Program-made: the position numbers and the translations under genes
Source of the DNA: Lachnospiraceae bacterium
Lineage (GTDB): Bacteria > Bacillota > Clostridia > Lachnospirales > Lachnospiraceae
Length of the DNA stretch: 64,000 nt
Reading direction: 5' to 3'
NCBI GenBank assembly: GCA_910574745.1
Contig: CAJTCE010000006.1
Coordinates: 23,239 to 87,238 of the forward strand
Shown: positions 54,587 through 64,000 of the stretch, one piece after another
Position numbering within the stretch: position 1 is the stretch's first letter
Layout of the letters: the number at the start of each line of letters is the position of its first letter
Notes under the pieces: model-generated
Database searches by the model: none
The model's input: only the letters and a program-made list of their open reading frames with translations
Told to the model about the DNA's origin: nothing

Positions 54587-55537
54587 ATGAAAAATTTAAG
54601 AAAAAATATTATCGCCGTTTTATTCTTTGTCATTCTTATGGGATTCATCCTGGGCTTTTCCGCCATGGCAAAGCAATACGCATATCTGGGGTTAAGCATA
54701 TGGTTTGAACAAATGGTTCCTTCCCTGCTCCCCTTTATGATCATTTCCTCCATGCTCATTAAGCTGAATCTGGACGAAATTCTGATAAAACCCTTTTCAG
54801 GCGTCATAAAGCTTTTATATAAGATCAGCGATGCGGGAGTCTATGTTCTGGTTATGGGACTTCTCTGCGGCTTTCCCATGGGCGCTAAGGCGGCCGTTAT
54901 GGAATATGATGAAGGAAAAATTTCAAAAGAGGAGGCACAATTCCTGCTGGCCTTTTCCAATAATATCGGTCCTGCATATTTTCTTTCATTCGTATATGGA
55001 AATATCTATACAGGTATCCCTCTTTTACATGGCATTTTCTTTCTCTACGCCCTGCCGTTATTATACGGCTTTATCTTAAGAAGGACTGTATACAAAAATT
55101 TATCCGTAATGCAGAGGGCTTTATCATACAAAAAATGCGCATCCCCTAAAAAATCCTTCCTTGGGGTTCTGGATGAAAGCATTAACAACGGGCTTATTCA
55201 GATTTCCATGCTGGGCGGCTACATGATCGTCTGTAATCTGTTAGTCATAATCCCCAAAACTCTGTTTTATCAAAATCCGTATCTTTGCGCCTTTTTCCAC
55301 AATATGCTTGAAATTTCCGGCGGACTGCTGTCGGTAAAGAGCCTAAACCTGCCTTTTCATAAGGCCTTTGCCCTTGCCCATCTTTCACTTGGGTTTACGG
55401 GAATATCCTGTCATCTTCAAACCTTTCATATTATGGGAAACACGGATTTGTCCAAACAAAAATATATGCTGCACAAGCTTATCCTGTGCAGCATCATCGG
55501 TATCTTGTTATATGTCTATTGTATGTTTGTTTTATAA
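54587..55537 (+). CDS. ylbJ: YlbJ-like integral membrane protein (sporulation type)
   Basis: A 316-residue polytopic protein with about eight hydrophobic segments. MVPSLLPFMIISSMLIKLNL, the CGFPMGAKAA motif near 102-111 and FSNNIGPAYFLSFV fit the nucleoside-recognition (Gate) domain of YlbJ, which in Bacillus is needed for spore-cortex formation. It is shorter than the Bacillus protein (about 400). It stands alone on the plus strand and meets the next gene tail to tail with no gap. Confidence 0.7.
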   Translation: MKNLRKNIIAVLFFVILMGFILGFSAMAKQYAYLGLSIWFEQMVPSLLPFMIISSMLIKLNLDEILIKPFSGVIKLLYKISDAGVYVLVMGLLCGFPMGAKAAVMEYDEGKISKEEAQFLLAFSNNIGPAYFLSFVYGNIYTGIPLLHGIFFLYALPLLYGFILRRTVYKNLSVMQRALSYKKCASPKKSFLGVLDESINNGLIQISMLGGYMIVCNLLVIIPKTLFYQNPYLCAFFHNMLEISGGLLSVKSLNLPFHKAFALAHLSLGFTGISCHLQTFHIMGNTDLSKQKYMLHKLILCSIIGILLYVYCMFVL

Positions 55538-56149
55538 TCAGATAATATCAAGACCGCCTTTGGATGCAGGCTCGCTTTCCTGCTCCATGGCATCCTCTTC
55601 CGCCATGGCCTCCACAGGATAAAGCTCGGAACGGTTTGCCGTCACAATATTATAGCAGTCTGTCAGGGAATTGATTAAGCCCTCGTATTTTGCCGCGGTA
55701 ATGTCTATGGAGTGGCTTAAAATGTTTTCCACATTGGCAAGCATTTCATCCGTATATTGAATGGCGGACGCCTTTACCTGATTTGCCTCTAAGGTGGCGT
55801 TGTCAAGAATTTCCTGTGCCTGCCTTGTCGCCAGTTCCACAATCTCCTGAGCCTGTTCATAAGCCTGGCGCATGATTTCCTGCTCGTTGATCAACTCCGT
55901 AGTATGTACTGTAGCTTCGTTAATAAGCGCTTCCGCCTTTTCTCTGGCATCATTTAAAATAGCTTCTTTATTGCTGATGATCTTCTGGTAACGCTTAATC
56001 TCATCAGGGGTCTTCATACGAAGATCTCTTAAAAGTTCATCGATTTCCTCTTTATTGACAATAATCTTATTGTTGTTAAAGGCATGGGGCTTACAATTGT
56101 CAATGTAATCTTCGATTTCATCGATTAACTGTTCAATTCTACTGCTCAT
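55538..56149 (-). CDS. Coiled-coil protein next to coaD
   Basis: A 203-residue protein, largely one long amphipathic helix rich in Ala, Glu and Gln (ILNDAREKAEALINEATVHT, IVELATRQAQEILDNATLEA), similar in style to DivIVA-like or ATP-synthase b-like coiled coils. The N-terminal 50 residues and the acidic C-terminus are less structured. Genes like this often lie beside coaD in Lachnospiraceae. No function is established to my knowledge. Confidence 0.8.
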   Translation of the reverse strand: MSSRIEQLIDEIEDYIDNCKPHAFNNNKIIVNKEEIDELLRDLRMKTPDEIKRYQKIISNKEAILNDAREKAEALINEATVHTTELINEQEIMRQAYEQAQEIVELATRQAQEILDNATLEANQVKASAIQYTDEMLANVENILSHSIDITAAKYEGLINSLTDCYNIVTANRSELYPVEAMAEEDAMEQESEPASKGGLDII

Positions 56150-56166
56150 AACACTCTCCTATACAA

Positions 56167-56652
56167 TCACTTTCCGTGATACTTCCGATACAATTCCTTT
56201 GCAACAAAATCCGGCACACAATGAGTAACATCTCCTTTAAAATAAGCTATCTCTTTTACATTTGAGGAACTGAGATAAGCATACTCAAGAGTAGTTGTCA
56301 AAAATATAGTATCCAGTTCTCCACCGGATAATTTATGATTAGTCTGCGCAATCTGCAACTCATATTCAAAATCCGTAATAGCACGCAAGCCTCTAATAAC
56401 AACCTGTACATTTTTCTGTTTTGCATAGTTTATTAAAAGTCCGCTGAAGGAATCCACTTTGACATTTGGTAAGTCTTTTGTGGCTTCTTCTAGCATTTTA
56501 ACACGTTCTTCCACAGAAAACAATGCAGACTTCCCAACATTATTCAAGACGCTTACCGTTAATTCGTCAAAAACATTTGCTGCTCTGTGGATAACATCCA
56601 GATGGCCAAAGGTAACAGGGTCAAAACTACCGGGATAGATTGCTGATTTCAT
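56167..56652 (-). CDS. coaD: Phosphopantetheine adenylyltransferase CoaD
   Basis: A 161-residue enzyme of coenzyme A synthesis. [20 protein letters not shown] holds the HxGH-type motif and [13 protein letters not shown] the second nucleotide-binding motif. [20 protein letters not shown] is typical. It overlaps rsmD by 26 bases, a common pair. Confidence 0.97.
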   Translation of the reverse strand: MKSAIYPGSFDPVTFGHLDVIHRAANVFDELTVSVLNNVGKSALFSVEERVKMLEEATKDLPNVKVDSFSGLLINYAKQKNVQVVIRGLRAITDFEYELQIAQTNHKLSGGELDTIFLTTTLEYAYLSSSNVKEIAYFKGDVTHCVPDFVAKELYRKYHGK

Positions 56653-57208
56653 CCGATTTTCTCCTTTTTACAAATACATGCATATTTGTTTTATATTGTT
56701 TTATTTTGATAATATCATACGGAAGCTTTTCTAAAAAGTCCAAATCTGTATCGAGGGCCGCTTCAAAAATAATGATAGTATTCTCATCCACCAGAGATGA
56801 GGTGATAAAATATTCCAAAACCCTCTGCTCCAATTCCTTATGATATGGCGGGTCCATAAAAACCATTTGAAACTTTTTTTCATATTCCATGGAAATCATG
56901 GCAACAAAAACATCCTGCCTGCATACTCTGGCCGCCTGCTCCAGTTTTGTATGCTTCAGGTTTGCCGTTATACAGTTGCAGGCTTCTTTGGAATTGTCAA
57001 CAAAAACCGCTTCTTTTGCCCCTCTGCTTAAGGCTTCAATGCCGATTCCGCCGCTGCCTGCAAACAAATCTAAGAAACAGGCTCCCTGAATATCAAATTG
57101 TATCATATTAAACAGGGTTTCTTTGATCCTGTCAGTGGTAGGCCTTGTATCCATGCCTTCCGGCGTTTCCAATTTTAAACTTCTTGCTGCTCCTGCAATG
57201 ACTCTCAT
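56627..57208 (-). CDS. rsmD: 16S rRNA (guanine-N2)-methyltransferase RsmD
   Basis: A 193-residue methyltransferase acting on G966 of 16S r[23 protein letters not shown] is the SAM-binding loop and [14 protein letters not shown] contains the catalytic DPPY. It is cotranscribed with coaD. Confidence 0.95.
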   Translation of the reverse strand: MRVIAGAARSLKLETPEGMDTRPTTDRIKETLFNMIQFDIQGACFLDLFAGSGGIGIEALSRGAKEAVFVDNSKEACNCITANLKHTKLEQAARVCRQDVFVAMISMEYEKKFQMVFMDPPYHKELEQRVLEYFITSSLVDENTIIIFEAALDTDLDFLEKLPYDIIKIKQYKTNMHVFVKRRKSDEISNLSR

Positions 57209-57224
57209 AAATACTCCTAGACTG

Positions 57225-59462
57225 TTAAACCCTTAACTTCGTTCCCTTGCTGTCGCGTTTTCCGGGTTTGATTTTATTTAATTCCAGCTGCTTTTCTTTA
57301 TATTCAATGGTACACTCTATGGCATTTTGCGTAAAATAAACATTCTCCACGTAATCTCCGCTGCCTAATTTCATTCCTCTGACGCCTACGGCTCCTTTTT
57401 TCTTTTCGGGAATCTCCTCAATGGGAAAACGCAGAAAATATCCATCCTTTGTCTGCATGATCACATTGCGCTTATCAATCAGCATGGATACGCTTACCAG
57501 TTCGTCGTCCTCCAAAAGCTTGGTAGAAGCCACTGTTCTTTTTGCAACGTCAAATTCCCCGCCGTCCACAATCTTACACATGGACTGCTTTGTGACAAAA
57601 ATCATCCGGTACAGATTGACGTCGCTTTGGGAACAGGCAAATATAATATTTTCACGGTCAGACTGGAAATTACTGATATTGTCTACAGGAATCCCCTTAT
57701 CCCTGAATTTCCCGAAAGGAACGTCTGAGATTTTAATGGTGTGCATCTGTCCCTGTCCCGTAAAAACACAAACCTTTCCGGTATTTTTGCATAAGAAGAC
57801 ATAACGGTTTTCCGCAATGGCCGTCTCCTTGTTCCGCTCATAGGTTGCCCCGTCAATACATCTTACGTAGCCAAAGCGGTCCATCAGGAAATAAACGTCC
57901 ATCTCTTCCATTTTCTTCTCTACATAAACGGCTTCCTCGGCATTGGTAATTTCCGTTTTTCTCTTTGTGGAAAAGGCCTTCTTTATCTGATCTAATTCCT
58001 GAATCAGTACCTGGGTCATGGAAGAATGGCTTGCTAAAATATCCTCATAGCGATAAATATTCGCCATGGTTTCTTCATGCTCTTTTAGTAGGGCGTTGAT
58101 TTCCAGACCGATCAGCTTATATAATCTCATTTCCAGAATGGCATTGGCCTGTTTTTCTGAAAATAAAAGCTGGGTTGCCATGATTTTGGACTCCCTGGAT
58201 TTGAACTGGATGCCGTCTACAACGCCGTGCACCAGACATTCCTTTGCCATATTCCGGTCCTTTGACCCCCGCAAAATTTCTATGATCAGATCAATGAGAT
58301 TGCAGGCCTTAATAAGCCCCTCCTGAATTTCCTTTTTTTCCAGCTCCTTGTTCAGAAGATTCCGATATTTTCTGGTAGCTACCGCAAACTGAAAATCAGA
58401 ACAATGCTTGAAAATTTCAGCCAGGCTTAAGGTTTCCGGGCGACTGTTTGCAACCGCTAACATATTTACCCCGAAGGTATCCTCTAACTTGGTCTTTTTG
58501 TAGAGCATGTTAATAAACTGCTCCGTATCCGTATCCTTTTTGCATTCAATAACGATACGGATGCCCTCTTTACCGGACTGGTTGGATATATCTACAATAT
58601 CATTGGTCTTTTTACTTTCCGAAAGGGCTGCCACATCCATAAGGAACTTGGAAATATTAGCTCCCACCATAGTATAGGGTATCTGGGAAATCACAATATT
58701 AACATGTCCGTTCTTCCCCTTTTCCACATCCACCTTGCCCCGCAGCTTGATCTTGCCCGTGCCGGTTTCATATATATTTAAAAGCTCATCCTTATTGCAG
58801 ACAATTCCCCCTGTGGGAAAATCCGGACCTTTTACATACTTCATTAATTCCCTTGTGGTCAGGTTTGGATTTTGCATATAAGCCTTTAAGCCGTCAATCA
58901 CTTCCCCTGTGTTATGAGGAGGAATGCTGGTTGCCATACCTACGGCAATACCTTCCGCACCGTTAATTAAAATGTTGGGAATCTTAACCGGAAGAACGCT
59001 TGGTTCTTTTTCCGTTTCATCAAAATTGGGGACAAAATCCACAACATCCTTATCCAGATCGGATAAATAAGCCTCCTGGGTTACTCTGGCAAGTCTTGCC
59101 TCCGTATAACGCATGGCCGCAGCGCTGTCTCCCTCAATGGAGCCGAAATTGCCGTGGCCGTCCACTAAGACCATTCCTTTTTTAAATTCCTGCGCCATGA
59201 CCACCAGCGCTTCATAAATGGAACTGTCGCCGTGAGGATGGTATTTACCCATGGTATCGCCTACGATACGGGCACATTTTCTATAGGGTCTGTCATAACG
59301 GATTCCAAGCTCATGCATATCATACAGGGTACGTCTCTGAACCGGCTTTAAGCCGTCCCGCACATCTGGAAGCGCTCTGGCAATAATAACGCTCATGGCA
59401 TAGTCGATATAGGACTGTTCCATGACCTCCGAATATTCCGTTCTTATAATTGTCTCGTTCAT
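57225..59462 (-). CDS. parC: Topoisomerase IV subunit A
   Basis: A 745-residue DNA-cleaving subunit. [18 protein letters not shown] holds the catalytic Tyr119, and [12 protein letters not shown] is the quinolone-region helix. I call ParC and not GyrA because of the length, the lack of an obvious GyrA box (QRRGGKG) in the C-terminal domain and the pairing with parE. GGAGG lies 8 bases before ATG 59462, just after the parE stop. It works with ParE in chromosome decatenation. Confidence 0.9.
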   Translation of the reverse strand: MNETIIRTEYSEVMEQSYIDYAMSVIIARALPDVRDGLKPVQRRTLYDMHELGIRYDRPYRKCARIVGDTMGKYHPHGDSSIYEALVVMAQEFKKGMVLVDGHGNFGSIEGDSAAAMRYTEARLARVTQEAYLSDLDKDVVDFVPNFDETEKEPSVLPVKIPNILINGAEGIAVGMATSIPPHNTGEVIDGLKAYMQNPNLTTRELMKYVKGPDFPTGGIVCNKDELLNIYETGTGKIKLRGKVDVEKGKNGHVNIVISQIPYTMVGANISKFLMDVAALSESKKTNDIVDISNQSGKEGIRIVIECKKDTDTEQFINMLYKKTKLEDTFGVNMLAVANSRPETLSLAEIFKHCSDFQFAVATRKYRNLLNKELEKKEIQEGLIKACNLIDLIIEILRGSKDRNMAKECLVHGVVDGIQFKSRESKIMATQLLFSEKQANAILEMRLYKLIGLEINALLKEHEETMANIYRYEDILASHSSMTQVLIQELDQIKKAFSTKRKTEITNAEEAVYVEKKMEEMDVYFLMDRFGYVRCIDGATYERNKETAIAENRYVFLCKNTGKVCVFTGQGQMHTIKISDVPFGKFRDKGIPVDNISNFQSDRENIIFACSQSDVNLYRMIFVTKQSMCKIVDGGEFDVAKRTVASTKLLEDDELVSVSMLIDKRNVIMQTKDGYFLRFPIEEIPEKKKGAVGVRGMKLGSGDYVENVYFTQNAIECTIEYKEKQLELNKIKPGKRDSKGTKLRV

Positions 59463-59473
59463 CAGTGCCTCCG

Positions 59474-61396
59474 TTAAACATCAAGCAAAGCTTCATTTGC
59501 GTGTTCGTAAATATATTTCTTTCTGGGCAAAACTTCCGTACCCATAAGCATTTCCGTAATTTTGTCCGCCTGGAAATTGTCGTCAATCTCCACCAGCTTT
59601 AATTTTCTGGTTTCGGGATTCAAGGTTGTTTCCCAAAGCTGGATGGCGTCCATTTCGCCGAGACCTTTATAACGCTGTAAAGTAAAGGGGCCTTTATGGC
59701 TCTTTCTGTATTTTTCCAATGCCTTATCGTCATACAGGTATTCTTCTTTTCCCTTTGACGGCATGGCCTTATATAAGGGCGGCATGGCAATATAAACATG
59801 TCCCGAGCTGATTAATTCGGGCATAAATCTGTAAAACAGCGTTAAAAGCAGCGTGGAAATATGGGCTCCGTCCACATCCGCGTCGGCCATTATGATAATT
59901 TTGTTATAGCGGAGCTTGCTGATGTCGAAATCATTGCCGTAGCCTTCGGAAAATCCGCAGCCGAAAGCATTGATCATGGTTTTGATTTCCGCATTTGCCA
60001 AAACCTTGTCCATACTGGCTTTTTCTACATTTAATATTTTACCCCTGATGGGCAGAATTGCCTGATATTTGCGGTTTCTTGCGGTTTTTGCGGAACCGCC
60101 GGCAGAATCTCCCTCTACAATGAATATCTCGCATTTTTCCGCGTCTCTTGACTCACAGTTGGCAAGCTTTCCGTTGGAATCAAAGGAAAATTTCTGCTTG
60201 GTCAGCATATTGGTTTTGGCTTTTTCCTCGGATTTACGGATTTTCGCCGCTTTTTCCGCACAGCCGATAACCGCTTTTAAGGTTTCTAAGTTGCGGTCGA
60301 AGAATCTTACAACCTCTTCACCCGTTATTTTGCTGACCACCTTTGAAGCGTCCTGATTATCCAATTTGGTCTTGGTCTGTCCTTCAAATCTGGGGTCCGG
60401 ATGCTTGATGGAAACGATTGCAGTCATACCGTTTCGCACATCGGCGCCGGTAAAATTCTGGTCTTTTTCTTTTAATATATTTAATTCTCTGGCATAAGAA
60501 TTGATGACATTGGTAAAGGAAGATTTAAAACCCGTAATATGGGTGCCGCCCTCCGCATTATGGATATTGTTGCAGAAGCCCATGACGTTTTCATGGAATT
60601 CATTGGTATACTGGAAGGCGCATTCTACGGAAATCCCCTCTGCCTCGCCTTTAAAATAGATCACGTCGCTGACTGCATCCTTGGAACCGCTCATAGCCTT
60701 TACGAAGCCTATAATGCCTTCGGGTTCGTGAAAGACCTCCGCATCTGTTACTTCGCCTCTGCGGTCTTCAAATTCGATAGTAAGCTGGGGATTTAGGTAT
60801 GCCGTCTCGTGAAGCCTGCTTTTTACATCTTCTGCTTTAAACCATGTTTTGTCAAAGATTTCGCCGTCGGGAAGAAAGTTAATGCTGGTTCCGGTTTCTT
60901 TGGTCTTGCCGACAACGGGAAGCAGGCCGCCTTCAAGCTCGAGAACCGGGATTCCACGTTCGTATTCGTCCTCATATATGTGGCCGCCTTTGGATACGCG
61001 GACTGTTAAATGAGCAGATAAGGCATTGACAACGGAGGAGCCTACGCCGTGTAAGCCCCCGCTGGTTTTGTAGGCGGAATCGTCAAATTTGCCTCCTGCA
61101 TGGAGGGTTGTAAAAACCAGTCTTTCCGCACTGATGCCTTTTTCGTGCATTTCGATGGGAATGCCCCTGCCGTTGTCGGTAACGGTGGCGGAGCCGTCTT
61201 TTTCCAGATATACTTTTATATGGGAACAGTAGCCGGCAAGGTGCTCGTCTACGGAATTGTCTACGATTTCATAAATTAAATGGTTCAAGCCTTTGGTGGA
61301 AACGCTGCCGATGTACATTCCGGGTCGGACGCGGACAGCTTCTAAGCCTTCCAGTACTTTTATGCTGGAAGCATCATAATCTGTTGTTTTTGACAT
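59474..61396 (-). CDS. parE: Topoisomerase IV subunit B
   Basis: A 640-residue ATPase subunit. I start it at 61396 (MSKTTDYDASSIKVLEGLEA) because the 40 residues upstream (MASIIDTPALCAPTS...) do not look like family sequence. The GHKL motifs EIVDNSVDEHLAG, TDNGRGIPIEMHEKG and SGGLHGVGSSVVNALS are present, as is the TOPRIM region with EGDSAGGSAKTARNR and MADADVDGAHI. It is the first gene of parE-parC. Confidence 0.92.
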   Translation of the reverse strand: MSKTTDYDASSIKVLEGLEAVRVRPGMYIGSVSTKGLNHLIYEIVDNSVDEHLAGYCSHIKVYLEKDGSATVTDNGRGIPIEMHEKGISAERLVFTTLHAGGKFDDSAYKTSGGLHGVGSSVVNALSAHLTVRVSKGGHIYEDEYERGIPVLELEGGLLPVVGKTKETGTSINFLPDGEIFDKTWFKAEDVKSRLHETAYLNPQLTIEFEDRRGEVTDAEVFHEPEGIIGFVKAMSGSKDAVSDVIYFKGEAEGISVECAFQYTNEFHENVMGFCNNIHNAEGGTHITGFKSSFTNVINSYARELNILKEKDQNFTGADVRNGMTAIVSIKHPDPRFEGQTKTKLDNQDASKVVSKITGEEVVRFFDRNLETLKAVIGCAEKAAKIRKSEEKAKTNMLTKQKFSFDSNGKLANCESRDAEKCEIFIVEGDSAGGSAKTARNRKYQAILPIRGKILNVEKASMDKVLANAEIKTMINAFGCGFSEGYGNDFDISKLRYNKIIIMADADVDGAHISTLLLTLFYRFMPELISSGHVYIAMPPLYKAMPSKGKEEYLYDDKALEKYRKSHKGPFTLQRYKGLGEMDAIQLWETTLNPETRKLKLVEIDDNFQADKITEMLMGTEVLPRKKYIYEHANEALLDV

Positions 61397-61737
61397 GATT
61401 CTTTTTTTAACTCCAATCTGTTGCAAGTAGTGAGGGGCATCGGAGCCGCTAAATAATAGGGGCGGGAGGATGCTGGTTGGGGCGCATAGTGCGGGGGTAT
61501 CTATGATGGACGCCAATGCGCTGCGCTGTTGGCGGAGGGAGGAGGAGGGGACCAGGTGTCGATAGTTTGTTGAGGGGGTGTTTGTTGACCTGGTTTACTC
61601 CACCGTGCCGCTCGTCTCCGCTCCGCTTCGTCTCGCTCAACGGGCTTCGCCCTATATTTTCTCAAAAACACAATTTTGTCAGTAAACTGCCAAATTGTGT
61701 TCTGCGAGAAAATGCACGGCTCATTGCCAACGTGAAC
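61397..61737 (-). other. Long structured leader of parE
   Basis: About 340 bases between the predicted promoter and parE hold no convincing gene. Near 61655-61715, arms with ATTTTCTC/GAGAAAAT and ACACAATTT/AAATTGTGT can form a strong two-part hairpin. Next comes a GC-rich stretch with GGGCGAAGCCC and repeated GCGGAG/GAGACGA units, unlike the surrounding DNA. This might be an insertion or a regulatory leader. Confidence 0.4.
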
Positions 61738-61765
61738 ATTATACCATAACTTGAAATTATTTCAA
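61738..61765 (-). promoter_or_regulatory. Candidate parE-parC promoter
   Basis: On the minus strand TTGAAA (61760-61765), a 16-base spacer and a consensus TATAAT (61738-61743), just after the recG stop. Confidence 0.65.
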
Positions 61766-61776
61766 TCCAAAATACA

Positions 61777-63837
61777 TTATATAGTATGCAAATATCCATT
61801 TTCTAAAACGTCTTGCCATTTTGTTCTTAGTGTTTTATGTTCCGGTTTGGTCAAGTCTGAATCTTCCCTTAATATTTCTTCTACGTCCTGGCTTGCCAGG
61901 TAGAGCATGTCGGCGTCTTCGTAGATGTCGGCGTAGATAAAGCCGGTGTCGCCGCTTTGGAGGGTGCCGGACATTTCGCCGGGGCCCCGCATTTTCAGGT
62001 CGGCGTCGGCTATTTCAAAGCCGTCGTTGGTTTTGCCTAAAATCTCTAAGCGTTTTTTGCTCTTTCCATTTCCGGTGGTGTCTACAAAGATACAGTAGGA
62101 CTGGTGGCTGCCTCTTCCTACACGACCTCTTAGCTGGTGAAGGGCGGCTAACCCGAAGCGTTCGGCGTTTTCCACCATCATAACCGTTGCGTTGGGTACG
62201 TTGATGCCTACTTCTATGACTGTGGTGGAAACGAGAATGTCGTAGTTTCCGGCTGAAAATTCTTCCATAATCCGGTTCTTTTCTGCACCTTTCATTTTTC
62301 CGTGAAGGGTTCCGATGCGCACGGATTCGTCAAAAGTCTCCTTTAACTTTTGACTGTAATCCTCTACATTTTCCAATTCTTCCATCATGCCTGATTCCAC
62401 CATGGGACATATAATGTATATCTGACGGCCTTTGGCTATTTCGTCCTTCATAAACTTATACGCCGTAGGACGGTATCTGGTATCTACAACTGCATTTTTT
62501 ATGGGGATACGGTTGCTTGGCAGTTCGGGGATGGTGGATATGGATAAACCACCATATAAAATCATGGCAAGGGAACGTGGAATGGGGGTTGCAGACATAA
62601 CAATGGTGTGCACATCCTCTCCCTTTTTCGTTAAAATCGTCCGCTGCTTTACTCCGAATCTGTGTTGTTCGTCAGCAACAACCAGCCCCAGGTTCTGAAA
62701 GATTACATCATCCTCTAAAAGCGCATGGGTTCCGATGACCAGATTTCTAACGCCATTGGAAATTTCCTCATAAGCCGCCCGCTTCTCTTTTGCCCGGATA
62801 CTTCCCGTCAGCAAGACCGGTTGAAAGGGCAGACCATAATCCCTGGTCATTTCTTCGATCAGTTTAAAGTGCTGGAGAGCAAGGACCTCCGTGGGAGCCA
62901 TAAAAGCGCCCTGTTTGCCGTTACAGACGCAGGAAAGCAGGGAAAGCACCGCAATCATTGTCTTTCCGCAGCCCACATCACCCTGCAACAGACGATTGCA
63001 GATTTTTCCGCTGTATAAATCCCCTTCTATCTCTGACCATGCCTTTTTCTGTGAGGAGGTCAATTGAAATGGAAGAGCTTCTATAAGACGCTTTGTCTGG
63101 GCACATTCTATAAAACGGTTTTTCTCCGTTTTTAAAAGCTCATGACTTTGATTCTGTTTGACAGACAAAAGAAAGTATAAAAATTCTTCATAAGAAATCC
63201 GCTTTTTGGCACGATATAAGGCTTCCATGGATTCCGGATTGTGAATTGAATGTAATGCTTCAAAATAATCCGGAAAATCCCGTTTTGCCAAAAGCGCTCC
63301 GGGAAGAGGGTCGGATATGCTTTGTTTCGTTTCCTTTAATCCTATTGCCACATATTTTCTGATCGCATCATTGGAAAGCCCTTTGGTGCAAGAATAGACG
63401 GGAATAAATCCCTTTGTCATCTCTTCATATTTGTCGGGCTTGTACAATTTGGGCTGATCCATCTGCAAATGATCCGCCACGGTCAAAACCTTTCCGTAAA
63501 AAATATACCGGTTTCCGGGAATAAGGGTCTTTTTTAAATAGGGCATATTAAATATCCGTACCTGAAAGGGATTCCCCTCATGGTCTTTTGCCATAAAACG
63601 AAGAATCTGATAGCCCTTTACCCTTGTCAGAACGGCTTCTGTAACAATAACCGCCTCCACTCCCGCCTTTTCCATTTCACAGGCGGCGTTTAAGGAAACA
63701 GGCTCTTTATAGCTTTCATAAGTTCTGGGAAATCTCTTTAGCAAATCTCCGATGGTATCAATATTCAGTTTATGAAAAAGGGCACCGTTTTTGTCTCCGA
63801 TGCCCTTAAGTTCTTTCATGCTGGTATTAAAATTCAT
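61777..63837 (-). CDS. recG: ATP-dependent DNA helicase RecG
   Basis: A 686-residue branch-migration helicase. The start at 63837 (MNFNTSMKELKGIGDKNGAL) follows TAGGA; a longer frame has no family sequence upstream. An N-terminal wedge/OB domain is followed by GDVGCGKTMIAVLSL (Walker A), VVADEQHRFGVKQR (DExH), VSTTVIEVGINVPN and HQLRGRVGRG. It processes stalled forks and recombination intermediates. It overlaps or abuts the upstream fakA-like gene. Confidence 0.96.
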   Translation of the reverse strand: MNFNTSMKELKGIGDKNGALFHKLNIDTIGDLLKRFPRTYESYKEPVSLNAACEMEKAGVEAVIVTEAVLTRVKGYQILRFMAKDHEGNPFQVRIFNMPYLKKTLIPGNRYIFYGKVLTVADHLQMDQPKLYKPDKYEEMTKGFIPVYSCTKGLSNDAIRKYVAIGLKETKQSISDPLPGALLAKRDFPDYFEALHSIHNPESMEALYRAKKRISYEEFLYFLLSVKQNQSHELLKTEKNRFIECAQTKRLIEALPFQLTSSQKKAWSEIEGDLYSGKICNRLLQGDVGCGKTMIAVLSLLSCVCNGKQGAFMAPTEVLALQHFKLIEEMTRDYGLPFQPVLLTGSIRAKEKRAAYEEISNGVRNLVIGTHALLEDDVIFQNLGLVVADEQHRFGVKQRTILTKKGEDVHTIVMSATPIPRSLAMILYGGLSISTIPELPSNRIPIKNAVVDTRYRPTAYKFMKDEIAKGRQIYIICPMVESGMMEELENVEDYSQKLKETFDESVRIGTLHGKMKGAEKNRIMEEFSAGNYDILVSTTVIEVGINVPNATVMMVENAERFGLAALHQLRGRVGRGSHQSYCIFVDTTGNGKSKKRLEILGKTNDGFEIADADLKMRGPGEMSGTLQSGDTGFIYADIYEDADMLYLASQDVEEILREDSDLTKPEHKTLRTKWQDVLENGYLHTI

Positions 63838-63842
63838 ATTTC

Positions 63843-64000
63843 CTACTCTGCTGAAACCACATAATAATATACGGGCTGTCCGCCAAACTGAAGCTCCACG
63901 TCGCAATCGCCATGAGCCTTGCTGACTTTATCGCACAGAGCGTTGGCAGCTTCCTCCGTCACATCTGCACCATAGTAAATACTGATTAATTCCGCATCGG
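63843..64000 (-). CDS. C-terminus of a FakA/YloV-like DAK-domain protein (partial)
   Basis: The last 52 codons (AELISIYYGADVTEEAANAL, DVELQFGGQPVYYYVVSAE) end in TAG at 63843-63845. The ending GGQPxYYYxxSxE is typical of the fatty-acid kinase FakA (YloV), which precedes recG in many Firmicutes. The rest of the gene lies beyond the window. Confidence 0.8.
   Translation of the reverse strand, partial: DAELISIYYGADVTEEAANALCDKVSKAHGDCDVELQFGGQPVYYYVVSAE

Noticed and set aside
57225-59462. Gyrase subunit A instead of ParC
   Set aside because: The length, the lack of a QRRGGKG-type GyrA box and the pairing with the parE-like gene favour topoisomerase IV, although GyrA cannot be fully excluded from one window.
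61516-61749. Plus-strand frame in the parE leader
   Set aside because: Its product is low-complexity and rich in Arg and Ser, with no family resemblance; the region is better explained as untranslated leader.
1-64000. tRNA, rRNA or tmRNA genes
   Set aside because: No cloverleaf-like or rRNA-like sequence was noticed on either strand.

Overview
The window looks like a chromosome segment from a Gram-positive anaerobe of the class Clostridia, most likely family Lachnospiraceae. Support comes from low-to-middling GC with AGGAGG-type ribosome binding sites, the rplU-prp-rpmA cluster with an N-terminally extended L27, the lexA/LysM divergent pair, the short HisG plus HisZ pair, and the fakA-recG-parE-parC-rsmD-coaD neighbourhood. 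No rRNA, tRNA or CRISPR array was found.

Positions 1 to about 30.6 kb form a large Rhs/YD-repeat polymorphic-toxin locus. A partial transposase gene lies at the left edge, directly followed by a giant Rhs gene (499-8997) that has lost its natural 5' end, and a second, more truncated Rhs gene (10106-14809). Behind them is a chain of roughly ten short cassettes. Each has a sliver of RHS core or pre-toxin sequence, a toxin domain and an AT-rich immunity gene. Toxin folds I can name with reasonable support are a zincin-like metallopeptidase, a ParB-like nuclease, a cytidine-deaminase-like remnant, a HYD1-type ADP-ribosyltransferase, a His-Cys (caspase-like?) domain, a GIY-YIG nuclease, an HNH-like nuclease with an NHH motif and a JAB/JAMM-like domain. 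Several toxins are broken by single-base indels or stops, whereas most immunity genes stay open with good ribosome binding sites. The immunity set includes SUKH (SMI1/KNR4), an Imm26-like protein, a DUF6896-like protein, a catalytically dead ABC-ATPase-like protein and four copies of one unnamed family. One immunity gene is split by a complete IS element (25661-27285).

From 28 to 34 kb the DNA is a graveyard of accessory fragments: ATP-grasp, ADP-ribosylglycohydrolase, SHMT-like and AAA remnants, an intact DUF4291 gene, and an IS630-type element whose transposase is in two frames.

From 33.7 kb rightward the region is ordinary core genome, almost all on the minus strand: a LysM protein divergent from lexA with several LexA boxes; rsfS, yqeK, nadD, yhbY, obgE; the rpmA-prp-rplU ribosomal operon; Nudix, RNase E/G and two radical-SAM-linked genes; hisZ-hisG-hisB-hisIE; recU, two pseudouridine synthases, an SDR and YgiQ; a YlbJ-like membrane protein (plus strand); coaD, rsmD; topoisomerase IV parE-parC; recG; and the 3' end of a fakA-like gene.

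The most interesting link between the two halves is a heptapeptide, MNLQFFA. It sits at the N-terminus of ribosomal protein L27, where the protease Prp (encoded next to it here) is known to cut. The same heptapeptide occurs directly before the ParB-like toxin domain of the cassette at 15313-16479, which suggests that a housekeeping protease could release this toxin.
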